Below, one piece after another: positions 1-7,926 of a stretch of 13,113 bases of DNA. Position 1 is the first letter of the stretch. Each line of letters begins with the position of its first letter. Made by a program: the position numbers and the translations under genes. The stretch is from the NCBI GenBank assembly GCA_004151065.3, contig NWUY0300021824.1, positions 8,116 to 21,228 of the forward strand, written 5' to 3'. Origin of the DNA: Larix sibirica. Lineage: Eukaryota; Streptophyta; Pinopsida; Pinales; Pinaceae. The notes below the pieces were generated by a model. It made no database searches and had not been told where the DNA came from. It worked only from the letters and a program-made list of their open reading frames with translations.

Positions 1-218
1 ACTGTATTGGATTCCGAATAGTCTCTCACATGTCCACCGGCACCGGTATAGTTTGGTCTGGAGGAAGCGACGGCCACGGCGTCGAGGTCTGCGGAATTAT
101 GCTGAGAGAGGGCATCGTTGTGGATATGATGATCCAAAACCCTCGCTTGGGAAAATTGTAGAGCAAAGAGAGTGGTGAATAATAAGACGATGAAACCCCT
201 CGTTAGGAGGCGATCCAT
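1..218 (-). CDS. N-terminal part of an unidentified secreted plant protein (runs off the left edge)
   Basis: Seen: an ATG at 218-216 opens a frame of 72 codons that stays open to the window edge. An in-frame TAA lies two codons upstream, and the leader has no other ATG, which supports this start. The protein begins with a basic n-region (MDRLLTRG) and a hydrophobic core (about residues 9-22), and has a plausible signal-peptidase site after S-Q-A25. The rest is hydrophilic and His/Asn/Asp-rich, with one N-glycosylation sequon (N56-Y-T). It is clearly more GC-rich than the flanking DNA, as a real exon would be. Inference: the product enters the secretory pathway and may be apoplastic or cell-wall located. 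I do not recognise the family; the visible part ends before any diagnostic domain. A chance ORF is unlikely given the signal peptide, start context and promoter. Confidence 0.72.
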   Translation of the reverse strand, partial: MDRLLTRGFIVLLFTTLFALQFSQARVLDHHIHNDALSQHNSADLDAVAVASSRPNYTGAGGHVRDYSESNT

Positions 219-450
219 GAATTAAATTTGAATGGGTATATGATGAAATGACTATAAGATTAACAAAGCCTGGTGTGTTATTTGAGGCTTTCCTTCGAAC
301 AGATTCTCCTATTGTTCACACAAAGCCGATCCGCCCACAGACTGAGGGAAAAGGGGAGCTTACAGAAGATTAGGATTAGTACTGTGAGAGAGTTGCAGAG
401 AAAAAGCCACCGGAGATGTGTGAGGTGAGGTTGGTTGGTTGAACTTTGAA
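219..450 (-). other. 5' leader of the secreted-protein gene
   Basis: This is the region between the predicted transcription start (about 30 bases downstream of the TATA box) and the ATG at 218. Read on the minus strand it is partly CT-rich and contains no ATG at all, consistent with an untranslated leader. A GTAAG near 360 and a TTATAG near 251 could bound a short leader intron, but the support is weak and I do not call it. Confidence 0.45.
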
Positions 451-474
451 TGGAAAGAGGAGTATGTTGGCATC

Positions 475-482
475 AATATATA
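475..482 (-). promoter_or_regulatory. TATA box of the secreted-protein gene
   Basis: The minus strand reads GCTATATATT here, a good plant TATA box. It lies about 257 bases upstream of the ATG at 218, which leaves a leader of about 230 bases. A CCAAT-type motif (ACCAATGG on the plus strand, 560-567) lies some 80 bases further upstream, a usual distance. The transcription start itself is inferred. Confidence 0.55.
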
Positions 483-1267
483 GCTGCGGGGACTCCAAGT
501 GGTTCTACGATGCGAAACAGATGGGAAACCTCACAGCGGTTGACTTGTGGTTATCAGTGAACCAATGGAACTGTTTCATAGACGTTGTGGCTCATCTCAC
601 CGGGTTTTTCTTTGCCAATGACTGACTTTATGGGGAGACTCTTGACGGTATGAATATGTTGAAATGGTCAATTCAATTGTTTTTCATTGTTAAGGACTTC
701 AATGAAAAGTTGCTTTGCTTTGGGATTTATATTCAACTGGGGCGTCGCGCGTGATGCATATCTTAATTTTTCAAGTAAAACTACAGCGTTAAGATTAAGT
801 TTGCGGTGACGGCAGCATTTTCTTGTGGATTATTTCGTTTACCGAGAGTCTGACCGGGCTTTTCTTTGTGTTACGGGGAGACTTGGAACTGATAGAAATA
901 TGGAAATGGTCAATAGAATAGAATATAGTTTCATTTGTACAGATTCTATTTTTCGTTAATATCTCCACCGGAAATTTTAAGAATGAACAGACTTTTATTA
1001 TGATATAAATTCAGTATATTTTTTTCTCCTGCACTGGAAAAGAGTCTTTATAGTTTATTTATTTGTTTATGTAGAGAATAATTTTATAGATTTGAATTTT
1101 CAAGTGGCTTTTCAACTGATAGTGTATTGTCTAAATTTATTTTTATCTAAATAAAGTTTAACTAAATTTTTTTGAATTTATTGCATTATTAATTTTATTT
1201 GAAATTCAAAAGATTAAGACTTTACAATTGCATTTTTGCATAGTGTGAATATTCACCAAAAAAATTC
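483..1267. other. Upstream intergenic DNA, no gene
   Basis: No coding frame of note on either strand. The first part (to about 930) holds an imperfect direct repeat, annotated separately, and would be the distal promoter of the secreted-protein gene. From about 930 to 1267 the DNA is strongly AT-rich with no recognisable element. Confidence 0.6.
596..933. repeat. Imperfect direct repeat, two copies about 254 bases apart
   Basis: Copy A spans about 596-680 and copy B about 850-933. Both start with ACCGGG(T/C)TTTTCTTTG (599-614 and 853-868). Both continue with a GGGGAGACTT/C block and then ATATG-TT/GAAATGGTCAAT, with small indels between. The matches keep the same order and similar spacing, so this is a decayed segmental duplication in the upstream region and not a chance word repeat. 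Confidence 0.55.
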
Positions 1268-1311
1268 ATGACTTTGTCCACTTTTCTTTTTTTTCAGTGG
1301 AAAAAAGTCAT
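1268..1311. repeat. Inverted repeat (hairpin) at the LINE-1 3' end
   Basis: ATGACTTTGTCCACT (1268-1282) is the near-perfect reverse complement of AGTGGAAAAAAGTCAT (1296-1311). The loop is mainly a pyrimidine run, which is an A-rich tract on the minus strand. It lies about 190 bases beyond the LINE-1 stop codon, where the element's 3' end and poly(A) tail are expected. Confidence 0.5.
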
Positions 1312-1498
1312 ACTACTGATATTCATTAATAAAAATGAATCAAATAGTACAAAAATCATAAATCTGCAAGCAGACTTATATGCATAGAACATATCCAGAG
1401 TTTAAGTACATGATTACAAAATACTTCAAAAAGAGAAACTACCATCATATCAAAAATAACAACCCATTCCCCATATTTTCAGTCATGATCCTGCTCAG

Positions 1499-1990
1499 TT
1501 AATAGTAATCAAACAAGTTGACCCTCCCTCTGTCACAACTATAATTTTCCAAGAATTCTTCCCAAATGACAACACCTTGAGCTTCACCATGTGCTTCCTT
1601 CGAAAGTGCATCAACAATAGTATTATGTTGACGATAGACATGCTCAAAAGTGATGCCTTTAAACAGTTTGACCTTTTCCAGAATTCTGGTGCACCAATGT
1701 TGCAAAGATATGACTTTGAGTTGGTATTCCTGAAGTGCCCATTTTATAGTTACCCTCGAGTCACCAAATACAGACAAATCCTCCCATGATAGCTGCCACC
1801 GTAATAATACACCAAAGCCCAAGTAATTCCGCTTTAGTATTTTATTTGTGCGAGTACCCACTTCCATCTTAAGGGTAATATAATGATCTTTGTTGATAAA
1901 AATCACCCCACCAATAGCACAGGAGCCATCAATGGATGAACCATCAAAAAACCCAACCGGTTTCTAACACTCAAAGGAGGAGCCGATAAG
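1499..1990 (-). pseudogene. LINE-1 RNase H domain remnant
   Basis: RNase H degrades the RNA strand of the cDNA hybrid; in plant LINEs it forms the ORF2 C-terminus (RVT_3 type, a DEDD nuclease). Seen: FFDGSS with the first Asp at 1943-1945; GDSR with an Asp at 1760-1762; and HVYRQHNTIVDALSK with the last Asp at 1610-1612. The stretch between the first and second Asp is out of frame: KAELLGLW, which carries the catalytic Glu (GAA at 1827-1829), is read one base away from the rest, and the frame returns about 60 bases later. A TAG precedes FFDG by five codons (ECxKPVGFFDG). So all four catalytic codons are present in the DNA, but not in one frame. The frame ends with a TAA at 1499-1501. Confidence 0.8.
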
Positions 1991-2116
1991 TCTTACATCC
2001 CTCAAAACAGGCATATGAATGTAATCCTTTATTAAATCCACAGCCTTGTGGAAAGATGTGTGTATGTTGGGCTGCTCATCCTCAAATAAGGCCCTATTTC
2101 TAACCCACCAGATCAT

Positions 2117-2833
2117 CTAGGATATCAGTGCAGGAAGGTGTGGAATGCTACTGCATTCATGTTGCCATTTATAAACATTTTATGCAAATAAACCCACCTC
2201 CCAATGCAGCTCCAACTGTAGATGTGATATAATCAAATGCCAGAAAGTTCTAGAGAAAACGCATTCCACCAAAATATGCTGTGATGATTCAGCATTGTTC
2301 CTACAAAGATAACAAATACCAGGACCCATCCATCCCTTCAAGGCCAGATTCTCCCAAGTCTTCAAGCTACCCATAAGGGCATGCCACATGAAACATTGAA
2401 CCTTCACCAGTATCTTCCATTTCCAAATAACCTTATACCACCAGTTAGCTGGATACATGCCATTATGCATAACAATTGTCTGATAAGCCACTTTTGAAGT
2501 AACCATACCAGTAGCCCTATTTTTTGTCCAGATAATACAATTATTTTCAGCAGTAAGTCTACAGCCAATAGAATTGAGTTTTCCAATATAGTGATGCCAT
2601 TAAATAGCCTCATAGCCTTCTAACCCCAGCTCCATAACAGTTAACCAATATGTTTTAAGGGATCTATAATTAACTCTTCTGATCTTGCTGAGTGTTGCAT
2701 GATCAGATCTGTGCAAAGACATGATAGTTCCATCAGAGAGAGTGTACTCATCCTCCAAACCCAATATTGGGTCAATCCCTACTAAAATATTAGTGCCATT
2801 TCCAACCTTCCAAGATAGATCACTGGCCATCAA
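2117..2833 (-). pseudogene. LINE-1 connection and zf-RVT remnant
   Basis: One frame with interruptions. It begins WKVGNGTNILVGIDPILGLE, the conserved W-x-x-G-x-G-x2-I element that follows the RT thumb. After a TAA (2600-2602) it continues with a WW-x3-IW and CFMWHAL block. The zinc-binding motif is C-x2-C-x8-H-x4-C, beginning CYLC at 2313-2324 and intact. A TAA at 2178-2180 and a TAG at 2117-2119 close the domain; the TAG aligns with Trp in both other LINEs of this window. Part of ORF2 of the same element as the RNase H downstream. Confidence 0.75.
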
Positions 2834-2834
2834 N
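2834..2834. other. Single ambiguous base (N)
   Basis: The only N in the window. It sits exactly where LINE-1 coding similarity stops and unrelated DNA (a CTAG-rich stretch) begins. It may be a base-call ambiguity or a compressed join between contigs. The LINE-1 boundary should not be trusted across it. Confidence 0.95.
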
Positions 2835-2889
2835 AGCTAGACTAGATAGACTAGGTAGGTGATAATAGGGTCCAGGCGATCCATTTATA

Positions 2890-2904
2890 TCCTGCTACGC
2901 AGGA
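2890..2904. repeat. Perfect short palindrome TCCTGC-TAC-GCAGGA
   Basis: A six-base stem with a three-base loop, GC-rich in AT-rich surroundings, about 55 bases outside the LINE-1 edge. No function is evident; it may be a transposon-footprint type of relic. Confidence 0.4.
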
Positions 2905-3641
2905 CATAAAAAATACTTCAAAATTAACTTACTCTAAAATGATATTACTTTTAAATAATGCAATTTCAACAACTACAAATTTGTTATTCAAATATGACGT
3001 CTCCACACACTGTAAAAATTATTTTATAAAGTAAACTTGATATTGTAAAGTCATCTTTGGTGACTTCGTAATCTTACGGTTGACATTTTGATTTTTCAGA
3101 TTTGCAAACTAAAAAATGTGGGTGAAAGCCGCCAAATCGTCCAAATTTTAGATAACTTCATTTAAAAATAATATTAAATTAAATAAAATTAATTGGTAAT
3201 ACTGATTTATCTATTTTTTATATTTATTGATTATTGATGTAATTGTTGATGACATATTTATATTTGATGTAGCAATTTGTTTTCCTTCTAGTTAAATAAT
3301 TTTATTGTATTTTTCTTTTAAACAAATAGTAAACTAAGTTAATTTTATAACGAGGAAGTTTTAGTTTTAAGAAAAAATGAAATTATATTCTATTAAAAAT
3401 TTCAAAACTAATATGAATTTTAAACTTGTAGTAAAAAAATAATAAATTCAAATCGATTGAAACTTTGGTTTATTAATTTATTTATTTTTAGCAATATTAG
3501 CCTACTCGAATTAATATCTAGCAATTTCAGACTCCTCCAAATTTGGTAAACGTTTATAGGTTGAAAGGCATTGAACATAGATAACCATATCGTGTTATTC
3601 AATAAACTCAACTTTACATGTATGTATCGAAAAAAGACAAC
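2905..3641. other. AT-rich intergenic DNA, no gene
   Basis: Low-complexity A/T-rich sequence between LINE-1 and LINE-2. The longest frame (about 63 codons, minus strand, around 3420-3611) has no recognisable domain and lies in AT-rich DNA, so I do not annotate it. No tRNA-like or terminal-repeat structures were found. Confidence 0.6.
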
Positions 3642-3710
3642 AATTTTTTTAAAGATATCAAAAGAACAGTTTTTTTAAGACATCAAAAAACTTTTTTACA
3701 TCAAATTCTA
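3642..3710. repeat. Degenerate tandem repeat, about three units of 17-26 bases
   Basis: Three successive units each run T6-7, then (AA)GA(T/C)ATCAAAA: about 3644-3669, 3670-3691 and 3692-3708 (the last shortened). The array directly abuts the presumed 3' end of LINE-2. On the minus strand each unit has an A-rich run, so it could be a decayed tail, but this is inference. Confidence 0.4.
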
Positions 3711-3741
3711 TAGGATAATGGACTATTTGGCCAACTTCAAT

Positions 3742-3792
3742 GTTTTTCTTCACACCGAAAGAAAAACAACTTTTTTATTAGATAAAAGTTGT
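3742..3792 (-). repeat. Two adjoining perfect 9-bp hairpins at the LINE-2 3' end
   Basis: First: GTTTTTCTT (3742-3750) pairs with AAGAAAAAC (3759-3767), loop of 8. Second: ACAACTTTT (3766-3774) pairs with AAAAGTTGT (3784-3792), loop of 9. On the element's own (minus) strand the second loop region contains AATAAA, a canonical poly(A) signal. Stem-loops at the RNA 3' end are recognised by the RT of some LINE families; such a role here is inference. Confidence 0.5.
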
Positions 3793-4028
3793 ATCATAGA
3801 GTACATCGAGTCCAAAAGGAGAAGTGAGATCTTCTCCCAATATTAGTACAATAGGGAGCATAAATAACATCTTTTTCAAAATCATCCAATATTACATAGA
3901 TTACAAAAAAGGCACTATGTCTTCAAAAGTGATTTTGGGAATAGTTGAGACATATAACAGCATACAAAATTAATCAAGAAAAAACCATGGTTCTTAGATG
4001 GACATAGAGGAGATGTCCAAAAAGATGG

Positions 4029-4507
4029 TTAACCATTGTCAAAGAGAAACAATCTATCTGAGCCAGCAAGGGCCTCATCATAAAATTCATCAACAAATAA
4101 AAAACCATCCATATCATCGATAGTCGATTTTGAAAGCAGGTTGGCTACACCATTAAACTCCCTGTAAATGCGACTAAAATTTACAAAGTAAAAAAAAGAG
4201 ATAAGAAGTTTGACTTTATAAATCCAATGATCAAGTGCCAAAGATTGCAGGGAGGAAGATCTCATGGCGTAGTCAATATTGCATTTAGAATCTCCAACTA
4301 CATTTTGAGCGATTTGATGCCCTTACGGCTAGCAAACCATAATAGGCCCCAAAGGGAAAGGAGTTCAACCCTTGTATTGGTACCTTTTCCACATTTTAAA
4401 TTCAAATGAAAAGATAAATGATGATCACACTTCAATAGAATACCAACACCGCAACAACCACCCTGCTCAGCTCCATCAAAGAAACCACAGGGAAAGTCAA
4501 AAACCGG
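4029..4507 (-). pseudogene. LINE-2 RNase H domain remnant
   Basis: RVT_3-type RNase H at the ORF2 C-terminus. Seen in order: GFFDGAEQGG with the first Asp at 4475-4477; TRVELLSLWGLLWFA with the catalytic Glu; VVGDSK with the second Asp; and REFNGVANLLSK near the end. The frame shifts by one base just before VVGDSK (near 4300). The last DEDD residue (A-D-x-LSK in LINE-1 as VDALSK) is replaced by Asn (GVANLLSK), a change expected to abolish catalysis. The frame closes at 4029-4031. Confidence 0.8.
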
Positions 4508-5396
4508 TTATGTAGCAAGAGATCTCCCAAGAGGAGAAAGTTGATGAGCCATGTATGAAGAAGATGCTTTTATACAAACAATATGGGGGTTGGGCTTAAT
4601 ATTATGAAAGATGAAAGCATTTTTATCCCTCCATATCTCCCAAATGAGGAAAAAAACCAGAACTATGTGTTCTCCCTGAGAGGAGAACCACCCATACATA
4701 TTCTCCTTGAAATATTCAGAATTCGAAGCATAATGTAAATTGAAAGAAGAAACAATGTCTTTCCAGCAAATCTGAAAGAAGGTACAAGGACCGAAAAGAT
4801 GATCCACAGCTTCAAAAGCATCAAAACAAAGATAACACAATCCAGGACTAACCAATCAAGATCTTGTTGTGAAAGCAAATCCACACAAAACATGATATAT
4901 TTAAAGGGAGATGTTTATGCCAAATATTCTTCGTCCACCAAGCTGGATTATCATCCACTTCAGCCTCTAGAATACAATCATAAGCAAGTCGAGCACTAAC
5001 AAAACCATCACCTTTGTTGTAGGTCCAAACCAACTTATCCTCGCCAGAGCTTAGGCACAAACGAACTTGATATAATTTGCTAACATATGAGTCCCACTCA
5101 GAAGAAATAGACAAATGCAGATTTAGATCCTGGGAGGAATACCATCTCGTCAACCCATTAGATTGAATAACAACCACCTGTTTGAGGACATACAAATTTC
5201 TTCTCTGCAATGCCCTTATAAGAGCATCCGATAATTTATATTCACCTTCCAATCCGATCACAGGGTCGATCCCCATATAGACTTGTGTACCTCTGCCCAT
5301 GAACCAGTTGATAGCCTGGTTTATAATCAGATAAGACTTGACAATACTATGCCAAATAGTGGAACAATTCATATTCCTCCTATGTCTAGAGCGAAA
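4508..5396 (-). pseudogene. LINE-2 connection and zf-RVT remnant
   Basis: After the RT this part reads WFMGRGTQVYMGIDPVIGLE, the W/G-x-G element also present in LINE-1. It continues to an AWWTKNIWHKHLPLNISCFVW block typical of zf-RVT. A short deletion with frameshift near 4850-4855 removes the expected T-W-x-N-L linker. The next frame carries the intact zinc motif C-x2-C-x8-H-x4-C, starting CYLC at 4826-4837, and LIWEIWRDKNAFIFHN leading to RNase H. A TAA at 4508-4510 separates it from the RNase H part. The TAG at 5397-5399 separates it from the RT C-terminus in the same frame. Confidence 0.78.
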
Positions 5397-7244
5397 CTAG
5401 TAGACAATGGGAAATCTATGAAGATACTTAGATTTGACCAACTTATCCCATAATCCCACATTAGTGATGCTTCTCCAAAGACTTTTGGCACACAATGCTT
5501 TGTTAAAGAAGGCCAGGTTTTTAATCCCCCATCCCCCCAACAACTTGGGCTTTGACAAACACTCCCAATTTTCCAAGTGGAACTTTGTTGCATGTAATTT
5601 AACTGCCCATAAAAACTGGAAAGTATATCTTCTAATCACAGATATCACAGACATGGGGATATGAAATAATGAGAACCAAAAAATATGAATACTTTGAAGA
5701 ACAGAGTTTACCAATACCAACTGACCTCCCAATGATAACCACCTAAAAGACCAAGAGTTGATACTCTGCTTAGCCTTTTTTATGAGCCAGTTCTAGCCAG
5801 CCACTGTGTAACCATTCGGTTTCAAAAAGTATCAAATATACTTAAAACTGACCTCCAAGTTGTCCATTTTGATTAAAAACAAAGTACCAATCTATTCAAT
5901 AAAATCAGAATCCCCGCAAAAGTAAATGAATTGGGATTTTTGTGTACTGATATCCATACCCGAAGCTTCACAAAAGATAGAGAGGATTGAGTGGAAATGC
6001 TTCCATTCAACAAAACAACCCTCACCAAAAATGAGAACATCATCTATGAATAAGAGATGTGTGACATAAAGAGAACCTGCAACCTTGATCCTAGAAAATT
6101 TTGTATGTTCCTTGGCCTTATTGATAAGCAAACTCAGACTCTCGATAGCCAAAATGAACAAGTAGGGCGATAAAGGAAAACCCTACTGAATTCCACGATT
6201 TCCCTTGAAGTAGGAAGTTAGAGATCCATTAATTAGAACAACAAAGCTAGTCGAGGTAACACATGCCATAACCCAGTTTACAATCTCCACAGTGAGCCTC
6301 GTTTGTAGAAGGATAAAGCTTAAATAGGTCCATTCAAGCCTATCATAGGCCTTATGTAAGTCAATCTTAAGAATGAAAGCATTAAGACTTTTTTGTTTCA
6401 CAGAGTGTAAACACTCTTGAGCAACGCCAACAACGTCCAAGATTTTCCTATTCGACAGAAAACCGAATTGTTCCTCCGAAATACAATGGCCCAGTATAGG
6501 TTTAATCCTCTCAGCTATTATCTCAGTAATAATCTTGCAGAACAAATTACACAAGGAAATGGACCGATAGTCAATTAAAGTCTACAGATCTATCCTTTTT
6601 GGGAACGAGAGTGATATAAGTAGTATTGAGGTTGCTAGGGATAATTTCCTTCCTTTGATTTTCATCAATCACCTTCGTAAGTTCCTCACCAAACAAATCA
6701 AAGAAATGGAGGTAGAATTCTACCGTCAAGCCGTCAAGACCGAGTCTTTTATCCTTCGCGAAATATTTTAGAGTCTTCAATACTTCTTCCTCCTGGATTG
6801 GCCTACCAATAGCAAAGCAATATTCCCCACTGAAGAAACGAAGAAAGTTCTTGATAGCCTTAAGTTGGCTCTCCAAGCTATTATTATTTATGCTGGTGTA
6901 AACATCTTGAAAGTAATGAATCACAACCTTCTTTAAAGAAGCTTGATCACATACAAGACCACCATGTTTGTCTAATAAATCCCAAATGGAATTCGTTAAT
7001 CTCCGTTGATTGGAGAACCAATGAAAGAACCTTGTGTTATTGTCCCTAGCAAGAATCCAAACGGCTCGACTCTTTTGCCTCTAGGTCTCCTTGACCTATT
7101 TGAGGATGGATAATTTTCTTCCCTCCAGAGCACCCAACAAATCCTTCCTTTCTGCAAAAAACATCTCACTATCACAGCAAAGGATAAGTGTTGAATTTCC
7201 CATTCGATATCACCCAACAATTTATTATTTTCGTATTTTTTCTC
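5397..7244 (-). pseudogene. LINE-2 reverse transcriptase remnant
   Basis: RVT_1-type RT copying the element RNA at the nicked target. Seen in order: SRAVWILARDNNTRFFHWFS (the conserved pre-RT block, near 6990-7065); YFAKDKRLGLDGLTVEFYL; ITLVPKKDRS; a one-base frameshift near 6575 inside the F-x-DYRPIS block; EEQFGFLSNRKI; KIDLHKAYDRLEW with catalytic Asp at 6360-6362; QxGFPLSPYLF with a TAG at 6183-6185; and the active-site box FIDDVLIFG at about 6024-6050. Then come TAGs at 5892-5894 and 5793-5795 and a TGA between them. The thumb region then reads SWSFRWLSLGGQLVLVNSVL down to 5397. Both palm Asp motifs survive, but the frame is broken at least six times. Confidence 0.85.
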
Positions 7245-7770
7245 TCATTCCCAGGAAACCACCGCTTGTCTAACCAACGACAATTTCTTTAGCATACAAA
7301 ATAGGGGAGAAATATTGAATTGATGTGAGAAATTTCCCCAAATTTGACGAATCATATCACAAAAACACTGATCCTCCAACCACAACGGATTTAATTTAAA
7401 AGGATAGAAAGTAAATTTATTTTCAAAATCTAACTGGAGAATGAACGCCTTATGATCCGAAATACCAACAAAGTAGGTCCAAGATCGATATCTACCAAAA
7501 GAGTCACAGTGAGTCTCTGACATGAAGAATCGATCGAGCCTCTTGGCTAGGCCAGCTTCACCACACCTCCCGTTCTACCAAGTAGGCACCGGAATATTTG
7601 GAACAACATCCACTAACTTTGCATCCTCAAACAAGGCTAGGAAATACTTTGCTAACAGATTGTGAATCTTTCCACCCCCCCAATTTTCCTCAATGGATAG
7701 GGTAAAGTTGAAATCCCCAGCCACAATAAGAGAATCATCTTTCAATAAACCAAAGTACGAGATATGATGA
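7245..7770 (-). pseudogene. LINE-2 endonuclease remnant (C-terminal part)
   Basis: AP-type endonuclease (Exo_endo_phos family) that nicks the target for priming. Seen: LLKDDSLIVAGDFNFTLS with GDFN at 7707-7718; then VPTWxNGR with a TAG (7575-7577); AKRLDRFFMSE; and the terminal ISDHKAFILQLDF with the catalytic Asp-His codons at 7452-7457. The N-terminal half, with the metal-binding N and E motifs, is missing because the element is truncated near 7770. A TGA at 7245-7247 follows at SWExEKKYENN, which leads into the RT. Confidence 0.82.
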
Positions 7771-7813
7771 CATTGAATGCTTCAATAAACTAATGTTGAC
7801 ATTGAATGCTTCA
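7769..7813. repeat. Direct repeat GACATTGAATGCTTCA x2, period 29, at the LINE-2 5' edge
   Basis: Exact 16-base copies at 7769-7784 and 7798-7813. The spacer begins with TTCAATAAAC overlap (7781-7790), which is also found inside LINE-2 at 7741-7750. The array sits where LINE-2 coding similarity ends and the SINE-like element begins. It looks like a local duplication made at an insertion junction. Confidence 0.6.
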
Positions 7814-7926
7814 TAGGGAAGTGAAATTATCCCTCACCCTCAAGCCCTCTCTAAGAGATTTGAACCCATGATTTAATGGAGACTAAAACCCACACCAACC
7901 AAATGAACTAAAACTTTTGGGTTTAG
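7814..7926 (-). mobile_element. SINE-like tRNA-derived element (pol III A and B boxes)
   Basis: On the minus strand TAGTTCATTTGG (7910-7899) matches a tRNA A box, and GGTTCAAATCT (7866-7856) matches a B box. Exactly 32 bases lie between them, the tRNA spacing. The bases around the B box make a T-arm with four of five pairs (GGG-TTCAAAT-CTC core). The would-be acceptor arms (about 7917-7911 and 7852-7846) do not pair, so it is not a working tRNA gene. Known: plant SINEs have tRNA-derived heads with this promoter and are copied by LINE machinery. Inference: a decayed SINE or tRNA-like relic next to the LINE-2 5' end. The ends are uncertain; no target-site duplication was identified. Confidence 0.5.

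Larger units (their letters stand above)
1283..2833 (-). mobile_element. LINE-1: 5'-truncated L1-type LINE remnant (zf-RVT and RNase H only)
   Basis: A minus-strand non-LTR retrotransposon remnant. It keeps only the last third of ORF2: the connection/zf-RVT region (2180-2833) followed by the RNase H domain (1499-1990). A 3' UTR of about 200 bases ends at an A-rich tract (minus-strand A8-G-A4, at 1283-1294). Endonuclease, RT palm and ORF1 are absent, as expected for 5' truncation during target-primed reverse transcription. Stops at 2600-2602, 2178-2180, 2117-2119 and just before the FFDG motif make it dead. It resembles LINE-2 and LINE-3 in domain order but is more distant in sequence. No target-site duplication was found; the right boundary is set by the loss of coding similarity at the N (2834). 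Confidence 0.8.
3742..7770 (-). mobile_element. LINE-2: long, inactive L1-type LINE (partial endonuclease to RNase H)
   Basis: The longest element here, on the minus strand. ORF2 domains in order: endonuclease 3' half (7245-7770), RT (about 5400-7244), connection and zf-RVT (about 4508-5396), RNase H (4029-4507), then a 3' UTR ending near the paired hairpins at 3742-3792. The 5' end is truncated inside the endonuclease, so ORF1 is missing. Stops at 7575, 7245, 7081, 6183, 5892, 5793, 5397 and 4508, with frameshifts near 6575, 4850 and 4300, inactivate it. It is related to LINE-3: over about 94 aligned RT residues a little under half are identical by eye. They are thus old separate copies, not a recent duplication. 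The left boundary is inferred from the hairpins and could be about 100 bases off. Confidence 0.85.

Noticed and set aside
1577-1789. Plus-strand 70-codon ORF
   Set aside because: Antisense shadow of the LINE-1 RNase H domain, whose catalytic motifs are on the minus strand.
3642-3710. CRISPR-like or regulatory repeat array
   Set aside because: The units are T-rich, of unequal length and without unique spacers, in a plant context; it is ordinary degenerate AT-rich repetition.
4663-4893. 76-codon minus-strand ORF overlapping the LINE-2 zinc motif
   Set aside because: Out-of-frame shadow of the segment that carries CYLC and H-x4-C in the neighbouring frame.
6996-7220. Basic Arg-rich minus-strand ORF (about 74 codons)
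   Set aside because: Only its first part is LINE-2 sequence in frame; the Arg-rich end is the KSRAVWILARDNN block read out of frame.
7846-7917. A functional tRNA gene on the minus strand
   Set aside because: A and B boxes fit, but the acceptor arms do not pair and no convincing anticodon arm is seen; it is better explained as a SINE-like tRNA relic.
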